A DNA stretch of 64,000 nt from Chrysomallon squamiferum (GCA_012295275.1 CM022678.1:10140666-10204665), one strand, 5' to 3'. Shown: positions 16,536-30,939, numbered from the stretch's first letter. The notes: generated by a model from the letters alone, not told the origin. Made by a program: numbers and translations.

Positions 16536-16551
16536 TGAAATAAAAATAAAG

Positions 16552-16599
<48 letters not shown>

Positions 16600-16949
16600 T
16601 GTTTCTTAAATATAACGTAACGTGAATCTATGTATGAGAGCAGGAGAGGAAAGTAAAGGTCAAAATGACATAATGAAATCTTAGACTTTTGTTCAGGTAA
16701 AAATGAGAATAGCGTCTCTGAGTAAAACCGTCACAATGTTTTCATCTTGTCATAAAGTGAAACCCGCTTTACAGGTTTGTTGGACAACAGATAAAGATAA
16801 TAAACTTCTACACCCAAAATAGAACTTGTATAAGCTTCTATAGTTATATACAGGCGGTAATCGATGCTTTTTTTTTGTAAGATATATAAATAATGAATAG
16901 CAATGAAAAACAGGACACAAAGATAGCGCATGTTTTTAGTCACGTAGGC

Positions 16950-16994
<45 letters not shown>

Positions 16995-17105
16995 TTATCC
17001 CTCTATATATTAGCTATCTTTGTTTTGTTTTCTGAACATACATACATACATACATACATACATACATACATACATACATACATAGATACATACATATATA
17101 CATAA
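16121..17105. repeat. Cluster of (ATT)n, (AAT)n, (TA)n and (ATAC)n microsatellites
   Basis: (ATT)n 16121-16194, (AAT)n 16480-16531, (TA)n 16556-16588, (AAT)n 16950-16995, (ATAC)n 17036-17085. The intervening 16720-16900 resembles 2900-3060. No exon seen. Confidence 0.9.
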
Positions 17106-17485
17106 TATAATCATATATAGATTATATATCCAGAATTAGTTTACAAGATAAAATTATTAAATTTACAATTATACTTAAAGTTGCGTATGTTTGTGATGTT
17201 ATTTTATTTTTAATCATATCTCTCTTGTGTCACTTCAATGAACCTGACATTGTCAAACACTTAAGAACTCCTCTCTGTTTCACGCATAGAAACAAACAGT
17301 ATGTTTAGATTAGTCAATTAATGAAATATGTACTATATATTATAATATATTTAATTAATTAGTTTATATATGTCAGATTCATTCAGGTGCACACAAGAGA
17401 TATGAATAAAAATAATACAATATCACAAATATACGCAAACAAGTATTATTGTAACTGTAAATTTTATTATTTTTATATCTACAAC

Positions 17486-17653
<168 letters not shown>

Positions 17654-18149
17654 AAATCTCACTGAGTAAAATTATTATTTTATGACAGTATAAAACAAGT
17701 TCCCGGTATTAATTATTATATGAAATGTGGTGATAATGTTCAGCTGATTCGCATTCTGTTTATCTACAGCTTCGTCAATAAATTTACAAAAAATAAACGT
17801 AAATTATTGTAACACGTTGCAGTTACTTTCTTTTTTTGTTACAAAGGCATTATGTTGTTGTTGTTTGTTTTTGTTTTTTTATTTATATATTTGTCATTTC
17901 AATTTTTTCTTTACTGGGGAAAATTTATACACACATATTTTTTCCCTGGAAAGGAAAGGTCGAAATGACAAAGTGAAATATCCGACTTTTTTTCAGTTAA
18001 AGCGTCGGGGGCGGGGAGTAATAGAAAAATTTCTTGAATATGGCCACTGTAAGGACATAAAGATAAGATTTTGTTTCACTGACGAACAAAGGAATTTTTT
18101 CTTCTTCTGCTTGTACCTTTCTTTCTTTTCTTTTCTTTTCTTTTCTTTT

Positions 18150-18335
18150 CATTTATATAGATTTTCAAGTCTCCATTCACCGCATAACCTCTTTTGAAGT
18201 TTTTTCAAATAACATTTTATTTGTTTACTGAAGCGAAACTTACTATGTTGTGTGTTTGCTGGTGTGAACGATAGAACAAGTTACGAGTGTTTTATAATGA
18301 CGGATTTCTTATCGAGAACATAGTAGAAAATTGCT
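18150..18335. repeat. Dispersed block, copy of 3120-3320
   Basis: 'tcaccgcataacct', 'actgaagcgaaacttactat', 'gttttataatgacgg'. It ends close to a (GA)n array at 18366-18422. Confidence 0.75.
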
Positions 18336-18362
18336 ATTACTACTTTTTCTGTTTTTCTTTTC

Positions 18363-18365
<3 letters not shown>

Positions 18366-18426
<61 letters not shown>

Positions 18427-18542
18427 AATAAAAGAGAGAGAGATTAAAGAAGAAGAAGACGGTGTATTTAGGTTACGTTTTACGTGTTAAATACAGTTAT
18501 TTCAATTAGAACGTGACACTTCTAACATATTATATAGAGATT

Positions 18543-18612
<70 letters not shown>
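18366..18612. repeat. Two (GA)n arrays
   Basis: 18366-18422 and 18547-18612, separated by about 120 bases and followed by a GAA triplet tail. Confidence 0.96.
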
Positions 18613-18615
<3 letters not shown>

Positions 18616-18839
18616 AGAAGAAGAAGAAGAAGAAGATAACAATTAAAATATGTTGGAAATAACATGATCATGTTTTAAGCAGAGTTTTACATTCAAGGTC
18701 TTCTGTTTTTCTTTTCTATCAAAACAAACCAGTCAGCTGTAACTTTCGTATGTATTACCAGGTCCTAAACCTGTCCTATACAAAGATATACATAAACAAT
18801 TTGCTACTTTTCAATCAATAAATCTAATAATAATAATAA

Positions 18840-18904
<65 letters not shown>

Positions 18905-20144
18905 TAATAAAATCTATCAATAAATCTTAATAAATCTTAAATCTAAATGTAAACCTACCCTCAGCCAATCCTCACCCAGACTTTTTATTGTTGTTGAATT
19001 TAACTGAGTGATAATTATTTTCAAAGAAGATAATATACTTAGATCTAAATGATTAATCTCACTCTCACTGTCATTCACGAATGAATTTCAATATATATAT
19101 ACATATATTTAATATATATTTATATATATATAGTATTATCATTCAATCTCATTTTGTAAAAAATATGATTTGCTCCCCTGATTTGATCCTGGGATCAGAC
19201 TGACATCTAGTGAAATGTCTGTAATAACAGCTAAACACTGAATTTGTTAATCACTGTTCCCCTCCACTTTACCTTATGAAGTTGTCTATGACTCTAGCTT
19301 AAATTAAAAATATAAATAACAAAACTCAGAATAATTTAAATATTTGTTATGGAAGGAGAAAACAGGGTTTAAATAAACATTTATAACTACCTGTTTTAAG
19401 TCTTTGAATAAAATTACCTGTCATAAATAAAAAGAAAAGCCTGTATAACAAATGTCAGCAATAAGCTTTAGTTATTTTATGTAATATGTGTAATGACTGG
19501 ATCCACATATAGACAGACAGACAGATACAAAGATAGAAGAAACTATTTAAATATTATATTCTGCAAACAGCCAAATTTATCAGAAGATACGCAAACATTC
19601 ACACACTTACATATACACACACGCACACATACACACAACCAGTGGAAAAAACCAAATCTGAAATTGAACGACCAAGTGGATGACATTGGGTATAATTAAG
19701 AGAAAGAAAGAAACGAAATACCAGTTTAGACGAAAAAAGAAATATGCATTTAGTCACGTGTACACACTGACACGCAGGTGTTCATACCCTACAAGTTCAG
19801 TTTAACAGAAGTTTACATTCTGTTTGTTTACCGAGGCGAAACCTACTTGACTCTGTTTAGTCACGTTTTGAACTCACGCTCTCATAAGAGTATGACAAAA
19901 TTAATTCAGGTGCACACCAAAAACATTTGTTATAAATAAATAAATAAATAATAAAGTAAATAAAGTAAAATAACAAAAGCAATTAACAGATTTACTGTTA
20001 TCCGCAGTAGTATACTTTTGGTGATAATGATAGTAAAATTATTAGTATTAGGTAGTAGAGGTAGTAATAGAGTAGGGTTAGAGTTAGTATAAGTATTAGT
20101 ATTAATATTAGTACTTGTTGCTTCACTACTATTGTTTTTATCAT

Positions 20145-20187
<43 letters not shown>

Positions 20188-20900
20188 TTTTATTTATTAT
20201 TATTTTCCTTGTAGGTTTTTTTCGCAAGATAAAATAGAAACATACGTTAGCAGATGATGTTTATTCAGTTCGGGTCAAACCTCTATGCTTGTGATTTATC
20301 ATTCATATATCCTGAATGTTATTACATAAAATAATAATTGGTGGTGAAATGATATTTAATACACAACAGTAAGCCCACATCTATGATTTAACTCAGGTAC
20401 GGACTTTTTTTTCTGTCCTGGCTGAACGACAAAACAATCAGCTGATCACATGACTCAGAACCAGCGAATGACACAGATAAAATGCTACGTCATCAGAAAT
20501 AAATCTTGTTTAATTTAATACTGAAGTGCTGGGTATCGAATGTTACACTGACTTCAGAGGAATGTGGGTTTCCACAGATTACACTGCAAAATGACAGAAC
20601 CAAAACAAGTTAGAAAAATATCTATCCGTAACCCGCTGCCAAAAGCTTGTCAAAGCAAGGTCATAATTTCGATGTTCAGTAAGCTCTATTTCATAAAAGG
20701 GCCCACCGGACTGTGCAAAGATTACAAATTATTATATTCCTGTAGATATCAATGAAAGAGTCGAAATCAAAGAGCAAGAGAAACCAGCTTAGACTGACAA
20801 ATTTTAAAATATTCTTTTTTTGTTTGTTAAACAAAACTCGCCATAGCTTATTATCTTAATTCTAAATTTTAAAAACTACCTTTAAGAGTTCGTCATCGCG
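18613..20900. other. AT-rich repeat mosaic; no gene seen
   Basis: (AAT)n 18826-18902; plain sequence 18950-19780; family A repeat 19800-19880; (TTTA)n 20143-20190; family B repeat 20415-20480; block paired with 14600 at 20575-20880. No splice-consistent exon was found. Confidence 0.7.
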
Positions 20901-21194
20901 TATTTTCCCGTGAAAGAGAATTTTAATTATTTAATTATACTGGCAGAAATATATCTTCTAAAACACAGTAATGATATTGATAATGCTACATCAGCCACTG
21001 CAACTACTAGAACAACTGCTACTGTAGTAACTAATAATTATACTACAGCTACTACAACAACTAATACTGACACTACAAGTACTACAACAACTACAACTGT
21101 GTCTATGACTAATTCAACAATTAACAAATTAACAATGTAACTACAACTACAAGGACGAATAATTCTGCTGTAATATTTCCACTACAACTATTAC

Positions 21195-21885
21195 AACAAC
21201 TACAACTGCTACTATGATTACTACAACAACTAACAATTCAACTACAAAGGTAAATGATCTTATTACAACAACTACAACTGCTACTATGACTACTACAACA
21301 ACTAACAATTCTACTACAAAGGTAAATGATATTATTACAACAACTACAAACTATGATCAACAACTAACAATTACAAAGGTAAATGATCTTATTACAACAA
21401 CTACAACTGCTACTATGACTACTACAACAACTAACAATTCTACTACAAAGGTAAATGATCTTATTACAACAACTACAACTGCTACTATGACTACTACAAC
21501 AACTAACAATTCTACTACAAAGGTAAATGATATTATTACAACAACTACAACTGCTACTATGACTGCTACAACAACTAACAATTCTACTACAAAGGTAAAT
21601 GATATTATTACAACAACTACAACTGCTACTATGACTACTACAACAACTAACAATTCTACTACAAAGGTAAATGATCTTATTACAACAACTACAACTGCTA
21701 CTATGACTACTACAACAACTAACAATTCTACTACAAAGGTAAATGATCTTATTACAACAACTACAACTGCTACTATGACTACTACAACAACTAACAATTC
21801 TACTACAAAGGTAAATGATATTATTACAACAACTATAACTGCTACTATGACTACTAGAACAACTAAACATTCTAAATCAAAGGTA
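21195..21885 (+). repeat. 72-bp minisatellite that keeps a Thr-rich reading frame
   Basis: About nine units of 72 bases, each coding 24 residues of the type 'TTTTNNSTTKVNDLITTTT', alternating DL and DI. Since 72 is divisible by three the frame stays open for 233 codons (21214-21915), but the reverse strand is also open for 182 codons, because ACN triplets rarely make stops on either strand. A related degenerate tract at 4505-4715 keeps no comparable frame on this strand. I read this as a satellite; a mucin-like coding exon remains possible but has no splice or signal-peptide support. Confidence 0.9.
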
Positions 21886-21988
21886 AATGATAGATCTGCT
21901 TCCATAAAAGTCTAAAAGAAACTGTTACTTTGTTTACTGTTGATACAGAGATATGAATGTGCATTGTATGTATATCTATATGCGTGTC

Positions 21989-22590
<602 letters not shown>

Positions 22591-22599
22591 AGTGTTTCA

Positions 22600-23790
22600 T
22601 AATAACGTGTCAGTTCAGGTATGATGAATATTAACAAAAAATATATCAGTTTACAAGTGCAATATTAAAACCAAACATTAACCAGTTTTACTTATATAGA
22701 TTACTGTGTAATAACCAGATATCTCTCAAGTTTTCATTTCCGATACAGATTCCAGACCAGTTATCGATATAACTCGGGAACCAATTTCAGAATGTTATGG
22801 TTTTCTGGACCAACGCTTGATAATTATATACTTAAAGTATAAAACTGTTCAATACATACAAGGCGAAGTTATTTCAATGATTGGCAGGTTAAGTGATGTA
22901 GTTTTAACGATTTCCTGTTTTAGAGGTGATAAGAAAATGATAAAAATTATATTCATAAATAAAATAATATATTTTATTTCATTTTGTTCATATGCTATAA
23001 ATGTGGAGCATTCTGAACTCATGTTCAGTTTTCTAAATTAATTTATTTTAACTAATTTCTTCTAAAAGTTTACACAATACTTTCACTTTAAATCGCTAAT
23101 TCCCAAACACTAAAAGAATACGGTCGCTCTGTTGTCAGTGGTTCAAACTGACAATCGCTATGTATGAATCGCTCAAAATGTAGTCACTGAAGAAGTCGAC
23201 ACTTAAAATAACGTATTTAACAAACATATTAGAATAATTTTAAAGACATTTTCTAGCAATTTTATTTTTCTCTAGGTGAATAATTGGTCTTTTAATTCAT
23301 GCGTAATTGTTTTTGAAATAACGCTACAAACGCTATAAACGCTATATAAATATTATTTATTACTTCATTATCTAAAGCCTAACACTTCATATATGTCAAG
23401 ACTGCGATTAGTTAAGGAAAACTCAGAGAATTTGTAATTAAATTTTTATTTCAGTAAAACTTAGACATCGGAAAAAAGTTAGAAAAAAAAAAAAGAAAGA
23501 CATTCAGGGAAAATATTTAAGCCGGTATTCATGATAAAGAAAATAGTAGTTTTAAGAAATTTTATTTTATCTTATTAATACGTATGCATTCTCGATATAA
23601 GATATATACATAACTTGATATGATGTAATCACAGCTTTCAGAAAAGTTATTTCATCTCATCAGCTGATGATTCAGGGTGGAGAATCGGGCTCTAGGAAAA
23701 AATAATTCAAAATGATATAAATGTTAAGTGGTTCCAGGTAATTTACAGTATGTATCAAAATATTAAATCTTGTGTCATAACCCAGTAACA
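22600..23790. other. Low-repeat AT-rich sequence; nothing recognised
   Basis: No microsatellite, recurrent block or splice-consistent exon was found. The short open frame at 22817-23041 has no recognisable domain. Confidence 0.5.
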
Positions 23791-23799
23791 GACTAGTTC

Positions 23800-24920
23800 C
23801 ACTGTTGTGTGGGTATTAGACAAGGCGGGTATTTATCTCCGTTACTATTCTCGTAACATTTGTGAATTGTTCAGTGATTGTTTGATACATCCATCAATTG
23901 TTCTGTTTGTTTTACTCAATGCCGATGACACTGTAGTCCTTGCAGATAATTACCAAGACCTGCAAACATCTCTAAATGATTTTGATTCTTACTGCACTAA
24001 ATAAAAACTAACAGTAAACTAAAAAAAAACGAAATCTTAATTTTTAATGGCAACCACAAAGATTACAAGAAAGTGTTTTACCTTGGTTTGATACTGTAGA
24101 AAGTTAAAAATATCTCGCTATTATTTTTCACAAATCGAATAAATCGCTAAGGCAACAAATAAGTTATATTGACAAGCTATGTATTTCATTCTTCGACAAG
24201 GAGGAGTCATATTTCCATTCAGTGTCAACTAAAATTATTTGACTGCATTGTTTTACCAGTTCTTCTGTATGGTAGCGAAATTTAGAGATTTGAAAATTGT
24301 CATTACTGGAAAAATGATGTAAACACTGTATGAAATCGTTATGACCTGTAAGGAAATCTACTCCATTGTAGTCATTAAAGGAGAACTTGGACGTTATCCA
24401 GTTTATTTTACTGTCAAAGTAAGAATGATTTTTTACTGGTATCGAATGATAACGGGAAAGCATTCTAGGTGATCATTACTAGTATATACAGACTATTACT
24501 GAATGATGGAAAAATATGAACTAGAAAAGAGAATATGTTCATCATGTAATATGTAAACTATGACATCGGAGATGAGTTGCAATATATATTTACAAGCAGT
24601 TTTTAAAGAATCAAAGGAACCGTTTTCTGTCAACCTAAACCAAGCACTTATAAGTTTTATAAATGTTTTTAACTCTAAAAACGCTGGTGTTCGTAGAAAA
24701 CTTTCTATTGTCTGTAATCTAATCGTGAAATTTCTCAAATCCTTTGGCTGATATATAGATATATTGTATGTATTTTATTATTACGTACATCATTGTAAAT
24801 CCACTAACTTGCCAAACTTGTTATACTTGTTACAGTTACATTAAATTTTGTGTAAATGCGTCCTCATATGCAGTAGACTACGGTCTGAGTGTAAATAAAG
24901 TTCAGTTCAGTTCAGTGAAC
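23800..24920 (+). mobile_element. Dead non-LTR retrotransposon, 3' part
   Basis: Translated fragments in several frames match the reverse transcriptase and C-terminal region of LINE-type elements: 'NADDTVVLADNYQDLQTSL' (catalytic YADD with Y changed to N), then 'LIFNGNHKDYKK', 'LPVLLYGSEI' and 'GELGRYPVYF', with stops and frame changes between. The 3' end reads 'gtgtaaataaagttcagttc' with a short TTCAG repeat (about 24898-24917), the kind of tandem tail that ends many LINEs. I infer an old 5'-truncated copy. The clade is not certain. Confidence 0.85.
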
Positions 24921-25409
24921 AGATTTGTTGTATTGTCAGAGTATTTCAAAGTTACCGCTTTCATATGACTTGATTTATCTGGTGTGTTTTCTCTTCTTCG
25001 CCAAGTTAGTGTAAACACGAAATGTCGCCAGTCTGGCGCTCGGTAAATTACAGGAGGATCGCACAAACCGCGATTTATAATCTTGCTGGCCGCCATTTTT
25101 TCTGAGTATTGTAATTATATACACAATAAATTATAATCTCAAAAAAATAATAATAATAAATAAATAAATAAACTAAAAATAATAATAATAAATAATAAAA
25201 AAATAAAAATAATATCTGTGTGTGTGTGCGTGCATGCATATGGGCAAACGGGCAGTGAAGTATGATTTATCCAAACGATTTATCAAGAACTGGTTTATGT
25301 TGTCGTTGCTGCTGTTTTTTCATTGTAAATTACAGCTACGATTTATTCGGATGTCGACTGTTAGCTGGTGTCCTATTTTTTTTTTTTTTTTAAACCAACC
25401 ACAAATCCC

Positions 25410-25410
<1 letters not shown>
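24921..25410. other. AT-rich sequence; no gene seen
   Basis: Contains A/AAT-rich tracts (25140-25215) and one short GC-richer stretch (25020-25100). No supported exon. Confidence 0.5.

Positions 25411-25474
<64 letters not shown>
25411..25474. repeat. (GT)n microsatellite
   Basis: About 32 GT units followed by 'acgtgtacgcgctcgcgcga', an unusually CpG-rich edge. Confidence 0.97.
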
Positions 25475-25477
<3 letters not shown>

Positions 25478-25589
25478 TGTACGCGCTCGCGCGAGTTTGG
25501 TAGCTCTTCATTCGTGAATATGTTTCCCCATAGCGTGTTTATCTTTGTTTGTTTGTCATGTTCTCAACTTTCAGGTTAAATCAAATAAC

Positions 25590-25810
25590 TTTATTATTAA
25601 ACACTTGATGTCGATATCAAATATTTCTGTCTCCAACAATCTGCTGACCGCGTGACTGACACAGATAAAACACTTCTGAACATAAATCTTCTGTTATCTT
25701 TGTTGGTATTCGAGATAACACTAGTTACAGACGAACAAACTTGATTTAATCGCTCAATGCAATTTAAGATATTTGAAATAAAATTCAAATAATAATAATA
25801 ATAAAAAAAC
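25590..25810. repeat. Dispersed family B copy, pair with 27735-27920
   Basis: Shares 'tatcaaatatttctgtctcc', 'aacaatctgctgaccgcgtg', 'actgacacagataaaa', 'ataaatcttctg' and 'cgctcaatgcaatttaa' with 27735-27920. Both copies end in 'ataaaattcaa' plus an AAT array, suggesting an AAT-tailed mobile element. Confidence 0.8.
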
Positions 25811-25819
25811 AAATATAAA

Positions 25820-26175
25820 TAAAAAATAATACTTCTATTGCTGCTACTACAACTACTATTACTTGTGCTACTGTCACTACAGCTGCTAATAATACTTCTA
25901 CTGCTACAGCTACCACTACCATTAAAACTATTGTTAATACTACAACTACTGCGATTATTACAACAGTTGAAAATATTACTCCTGCTACGACTACCACTAC
26001 TGCTACTATTAGCATTATTACTACTACTAGTATTACTACTAGCTATATTACGACTACTACTACTATTACTACTACTACGACTACGACTTCTGTAATTGCT
26101 ACTGTTACAACTGCTATTGGTAATAACACCAATTCATTGACTATGTTATTACAAATACTATTGCTATGGTTGTAT
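25820..26175. repeat. Degenerate ACT-triplet tract
   Basis: Nearly all triplets are ACT/GCT/ATT-like, giving spurious Leu- or Val-rich frames on both strands. Confidence 0.85.
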
Positions 26176-26472
26176 GTAAAAGCTAGATTGTTCTGTAAAT
26201 TCTAATTTTATTTTGATAAAATGTTTCGTCGATTGAAACTGCCAGAGTCATTTCTTTTAATGTAATAAAATTTAATTGCATTGAATTAATTTCAGTATAC
26301 ATTGTAAATTCAAACGACCACAGTTTGAAATATTTGTTATTTGGGTTCAGTTTGTGTAACGAACTTGTTATCAAAACACGAGTGAGCGAAACAAGACCTA
26401 CTAATCTGTTTTGTCAAGTCTAAAGTTCACTGCGTTTTATCAGCTTTATTCCCTGGAGATAAAATGTTTTAC

Positions 26473-26600
<128 letters not shown>

Positions 26601-26800
26601 NNNNNNNNNNNNNNNNNNNNNNNNNNNNNNNNNNNNNNNNNNNNNNNNNNNNNNNNNNNNNNNNNNNNNNNNNNNNNNNNNNNNNNNNNNNNNNNNNNNN
26701 NNNNNNNNNNNNNNNNNNNNNNNNNNNNNNNNNNNNNNNNNNNNNNNNNNNNNNNNNNNNNNNNNNNNNNNNNNNNNNNNNNNNNNNNNNNNNNNNNNNN
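26601..26800. other. Assembly gap (200 N)
   Basis: Exactly 200 Ns, probably a placeholder length, starting inside a (GA)n array. Confidence 1.
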
Positions 26801-27595
26801 AATTCAGTTACAAAATTCATTAATCATTTGTTTCATTTAACTATTTCATAAATAATAAGAAATCATTTCTAACATGTAACTGTTTATTAAATAATAAGAA
26901 ATCATTTGTAACATAACTATTTCATAAATAATAATAAATCATTTCTAATATGTAACTGTTTATTAAATAAAACATTATAATTTCAACTTGTTACCAAATT
27001 TTTAATATTGAGTAAATCAACTGTTTATTAAGTATACCCTACTCATCTATACATTCATTTGACAAGTTGTGATATCCTGTCTTACACTCAAATGATAGGA
27101 GACTGGCAGGTTTTTGCAGTTGCTGTTTGCTTGACATGAAACAGTTGAAACACTACATTCATCTCTGTTGTTTTCACATCACACACCACCCAGCCAGCTT
27201 TACACTGACAATGGTCTGAGAGGAAAAATAAAATTTAAATTTAAAATAAATAAATTAAATTAAAATCAAACTTTAGTGTTAGTATTTATTATAAAAACAA
27301 AATTTATAAAATTATGCTACAAGTATAATCTAAATGTCATGAAATTTTATAATTTTACAGAATAAGTTGCTTCAGATTTCAAAATATAATTATGTTTTTA
27401 AAATATTTTAAAATTTATTTTTACTTTATTGTATTTTGTAATGACAAATTCTGCTTACTAACTCATGATGTCTGGTCATTTTCTAGTTCCTTCCCAGCCA
27501 GACAGGAACAAGTGAATCCACTGATTCTGTTAGTACAAGTATCAGTATACTTAGTAATGCTGGAATCAACTGGTGTACACTCATTTATATCTAAA

Positions 27596-27654
<59 letters not shown>

Positions 27655-27911
27655 TAATAATAATAGTAATATAATTATTATTATTGTTATTAAGAAAGAG
27701 GGATGTCTATGATTTAATAAGGGTACAGACTAAAACTGATATCAAATATTTCTGTCTCCAACAATCTGCTGACCGCGTGACTGACACAGATAAAATACTT
27801 CTTAAAATAAATCTTCTGTAATCTTTGTTGTATTCAAGGTAATACAGTGTATAGAGGAAAAACTTGGTTTCATTGCTCAATGCAATTTAAAATATATAAA
27901 ATAAAATTCAA

Positions 27912-27960
<49 letters not shown>

Positions 27961-28930
27961 TAATAATAAGAAAGTAAAAAGCTTATTTCAATATTTTTGA
28001 AACCAAAGACTTTTTCATCTGAGACAAGACAGGCAGCCCTTGAACCTTCTGCTTTGATAGGTACACTACAGTTCAAAGAAAAACACTACTAACCTTTCTC
28101 ATACTTTTTTCAAGTAGTAACCATAGTGACATAAACTGCCTTCAGCTTTATGAGAAATCTGTTCCCATGTCAAACCCTGACTTCTACATTCTCAGTCTGA
28201 AACAAAAGTAATTTATTATTTTTAAAATGTTTTTGACTTGTTTCTTTTTTCTTCATTTTTTTAATCAGTTTTTTTGTTTACCTCAATTTAATATTAATAT
28301 AAACAACATTTAAAACAGCATAAGTTCAAAAATGATAATGACTTTTTTTTATCATTTAAAACATTAAATAAACAAACAATAATTATAGAATTAATTAATG
28401 ATAGATATAAATCACTGTCTTTTCACTGTTAACTCATTGTTCACTTAAATATACCTAATTAATAATAACAAAATTAAAATAATATTAATATTAAAACATT
28501 CTCAGGTGTCATTAAGTAATTTATAAAATCTTGTAGTAAACTGAATTATTTGTCCATTATACCCAGCATCTGTTTACAAACATGTTGAGTACATCTCAGT
28601 GTCTGAGTCTGTACAAGTTTCTCTTAACTGCCAGGACTGGAGAAGTCATGTTCTTCACTGAACGCTTCACTACACACATAGTCAAGTGGTCAACCTTGGT
28701 CTTTTTTCTGGTCAGCAGAAGGCTGGTTTATCCTGTAGAGAGATAAATTACATTTATCATTGACAAGCCTAATAAATAAATGGTAAAAAAAAAAAAAATA
28801 AAAAAAAGTTATAAAAGTTATCACATATCATTTCGAAACAAAAAAAAAAATAAACAAAAAAATATTTAAAAGTTACCGAAAATATTAAAATTATAAATTA
28901 TTAAGTCAGAGTTTTTGAGAATTAATTGCG
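26801..28930. other. AT-rich DNA with isolated exon-like fragments
   Basis: Exon-like pieces with plausible borders: minus 27060-27217 ('HCQCKAGWVVCD' after an acceptor, EGF-like in look); plus 27479-27570 ('TGTSESTDSVSTSISIL' after 'ttttctag', with a GTGTAC donor); plus 28135-28200 ('LYEKSVPMSNPDFYILSL'); minus 28570-28740. They are too few and too short to join into a gene. The region also holds the family B copy at 27735-27920 and AAT arrays at 27598-27651 and 27913-27958. One or more host genes probably lie here. Confidence 0.35.
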
Positions 28931-29040
28931 ACCAAAGTTCCGTTTCTGTGACTGGGATGGTAAAAAGGTTATGGAGAAGTCGCCTTTTTTTCTATAAGAT
29001 ATAACACAAGTGTCAGTATTAATCTCAAATATTTATTTCA
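28925..29040. repeat. Dispersed repeat, pair with 53090-53250
   Basis: 'gaccaaagttccgttt', then a variable A-rich or AAT stretch, then 'tttttctataagatataaca' and 'atatttatttca'. The same order is seen at 53090-53250. Confidence 0.75.
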
Positions 29041-30232
29041 TACGAAAGGTTTGCTCGTAGTTCGATAAAGTGGAATTATCGGCTTACCTTAATTTGCGAA
29101 CATCGGTTTATAAACACTAACTTTCTCGACCAGATAGCATGGCGTCAAACTGTAGTCTTGATAAACAAAACCACGAGTCTCGCTGACCCAGGATCGTAAA
29201 AGTGATCGGGACCGTTCGGATCATCTCGGTCGAATACACGGACACATTCGAGTCCTCTGTATATAAATAACAGAATCCGTTCTTCTCAGAAAAAGGCCTG
29301 GTAGCAAAAAATATTAATAATAATTGAAAAAATAAATAAATAAAATAAAATACAATCATATATCTGTTTCATTTAAACTTTAATTTTTAACTCTGAGGAA
29401 GTGTTTTTATTTTGAGGTGGTGGTTTCGGGGGCTGGAGGGTTACTTGTTTTATAAGAATAGTTATGACTGCTTTTTATCCCGTTTTTATTTTATTTTTTT
29501 ATGTTGCATTTTTGTTTTTTAATTTAACTTTATTTTATTTTATTTTATTAATTTATTTTATTATTTATTTATTTATTTATTTATTTATAACATTTCTTTT
29601 TTGTTTTCTAAAAATTATTATCGCAATTATTTATTTATTAATATTAATAATATTTATAATTATTATGGTTATTTTTCTTAATTTCATTTTTAGCTCAGAA
29701 ATGAATTCATTATAATTGTCCTAATTTGTAAAATCTGAGTTAATTGTAAATATATACTTGAGATAATCTGACAGAGAATTACTTCTTCAAATGCCACAAG
29801 TTATATAGACAATAGACAGGAAATCACATGTTGGTCTGAAACCAGAATAAATTTCTACAAATTTTATAATAATTTTTGTGAGAATAAACAAATTAATTAC
29901 TTCTTAAATACTAAATAAAATTAGGTTAAGGCAAGACCAGTCTTGATAAACCATGATGTTTCGAACATAAACGAATGCGAATGTATGCTACGCTTTTCAA
30001 ACCAGTATGAACTGATGTTTGACAGCCAGTTTATTTTTATTTTTAATTCGGTAACGTTTTACTTGTTGATTATTAAATTTAATAGAATTTTGGAAATATT
30101 TCACGCGAATCCAAATGGAGTCGGATGTTTTAAGTTTGTGTGAATCCAAGCGTGTATGCGTGTATGTGTGTGTAGTGTATGTGTGAAAGAAGCAGAAAGA
30201 GAGGTGTTCACCGTATAAACTATAATCGTATT

Positions 30233-30275
<43 letters not shown>

Positions 30276-30425
30276 TGTGTGTGTGTGTGTGTTGGCAATT
30301 TTATATGTAGATAAATGTATTATAACAAACGATAATAAGGAGAGAAAAATGCATTTATCAGACAAATGTAGATTGATAACAAAAAATAATAAACATTATA
30401 TTTACTATTGGCATTGCTATTTTTC
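29041..30425. other. Intergenic or 5' region; no confirmed exon
   Basis: A short ATG-led frame on the plus strand at 29140 (MASNCSLDKQNHESR, then stop) could be a first exon, but nothing confirms it. T/A-rich tracts occupy 29470-29700 and a (GA)n run 30237-30272. Confidence 0.35.
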
Positions 30426-30429
30426 GTAG

Positions 30430-30531
30430 GTCACTGTATTATTATTCAGTCTGTCAAGAAAGGAAATTTACATCATGGAGAAGGATGAATCACCAGTTAC
30501 AGAAACTATTCTTATGCAAAGTGCACATTCT
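30430..30531 (+). CDS. CAMSAP-like exon A (linker before CH region)
   Basis: After acceptor 'ttttcgtag' the frame reads 'HCIIIQSVKKG', then, one base later, 'IYIMEKDESPVTETILMQSA'. Vertebrate CAMSAP1 has the aligned order GHxxxIQxLxRKGIYVME, DxPVTE and SAH in its N-terminal region, so the homology is clear. The frame changes at the AAA of 30464-30466; removing one A joins the halves. The donor is not convincing. CAMSAP/Patronin proteins bind and stabilise microtubule minus ends. Confidence 0.75.
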
Positions 30532-30843
30532 GAGTTGTGATTTTTTAATTTTATTTTATGTTTGTGTCTTAGAGAGTAAAATAAGTTTTGTAGAAAATTC
30601 TTTATTGATTATAAAATAGTGGTAATAAAAATCACTTATTTGCTATTGTTTTGTAATCTGCTTAATATCATAATTATGTTACATTATTTATTAATAACAA
30701 AATGTATTGAAGATATCCTACAGCCCACTTTGTCTGAATAATAAAGTTAAATTTAAAATTTGATAATAACAGAAGTATTAGTTATTTATTTATAACTGCT
30801 TAGTTATTATTTTTATTATTATTTTATTTCTTTTTTCTTTCAG

Positions 30844-30939
30844 AATGCAAATATAGCTCTAATTGATGTGCTGATGTTGGCATATGCCAGTGAAGTTGTT
30901 TCAGAAGAATGTGCTCTCCTGGCCATCAAGTTTGCTGAG
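30844..30939 (+). CDS. CAMSAP-like exon B
   Basis: 96 bases, 32 codons, phase 0 after 'tttctttcag'. 'NIALIDVLMLAYASEVVSEE' aligns with the CAMSAP segment that has the pattern AxVDxLMxAYxxExxSxE. The donor is GTTTTT, weak. The next CAMSAP segment (LPYDLED … FWINKV) was not found in the following intron, so this copy is incomplete or an exon was missed. Confidence 0.75.
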
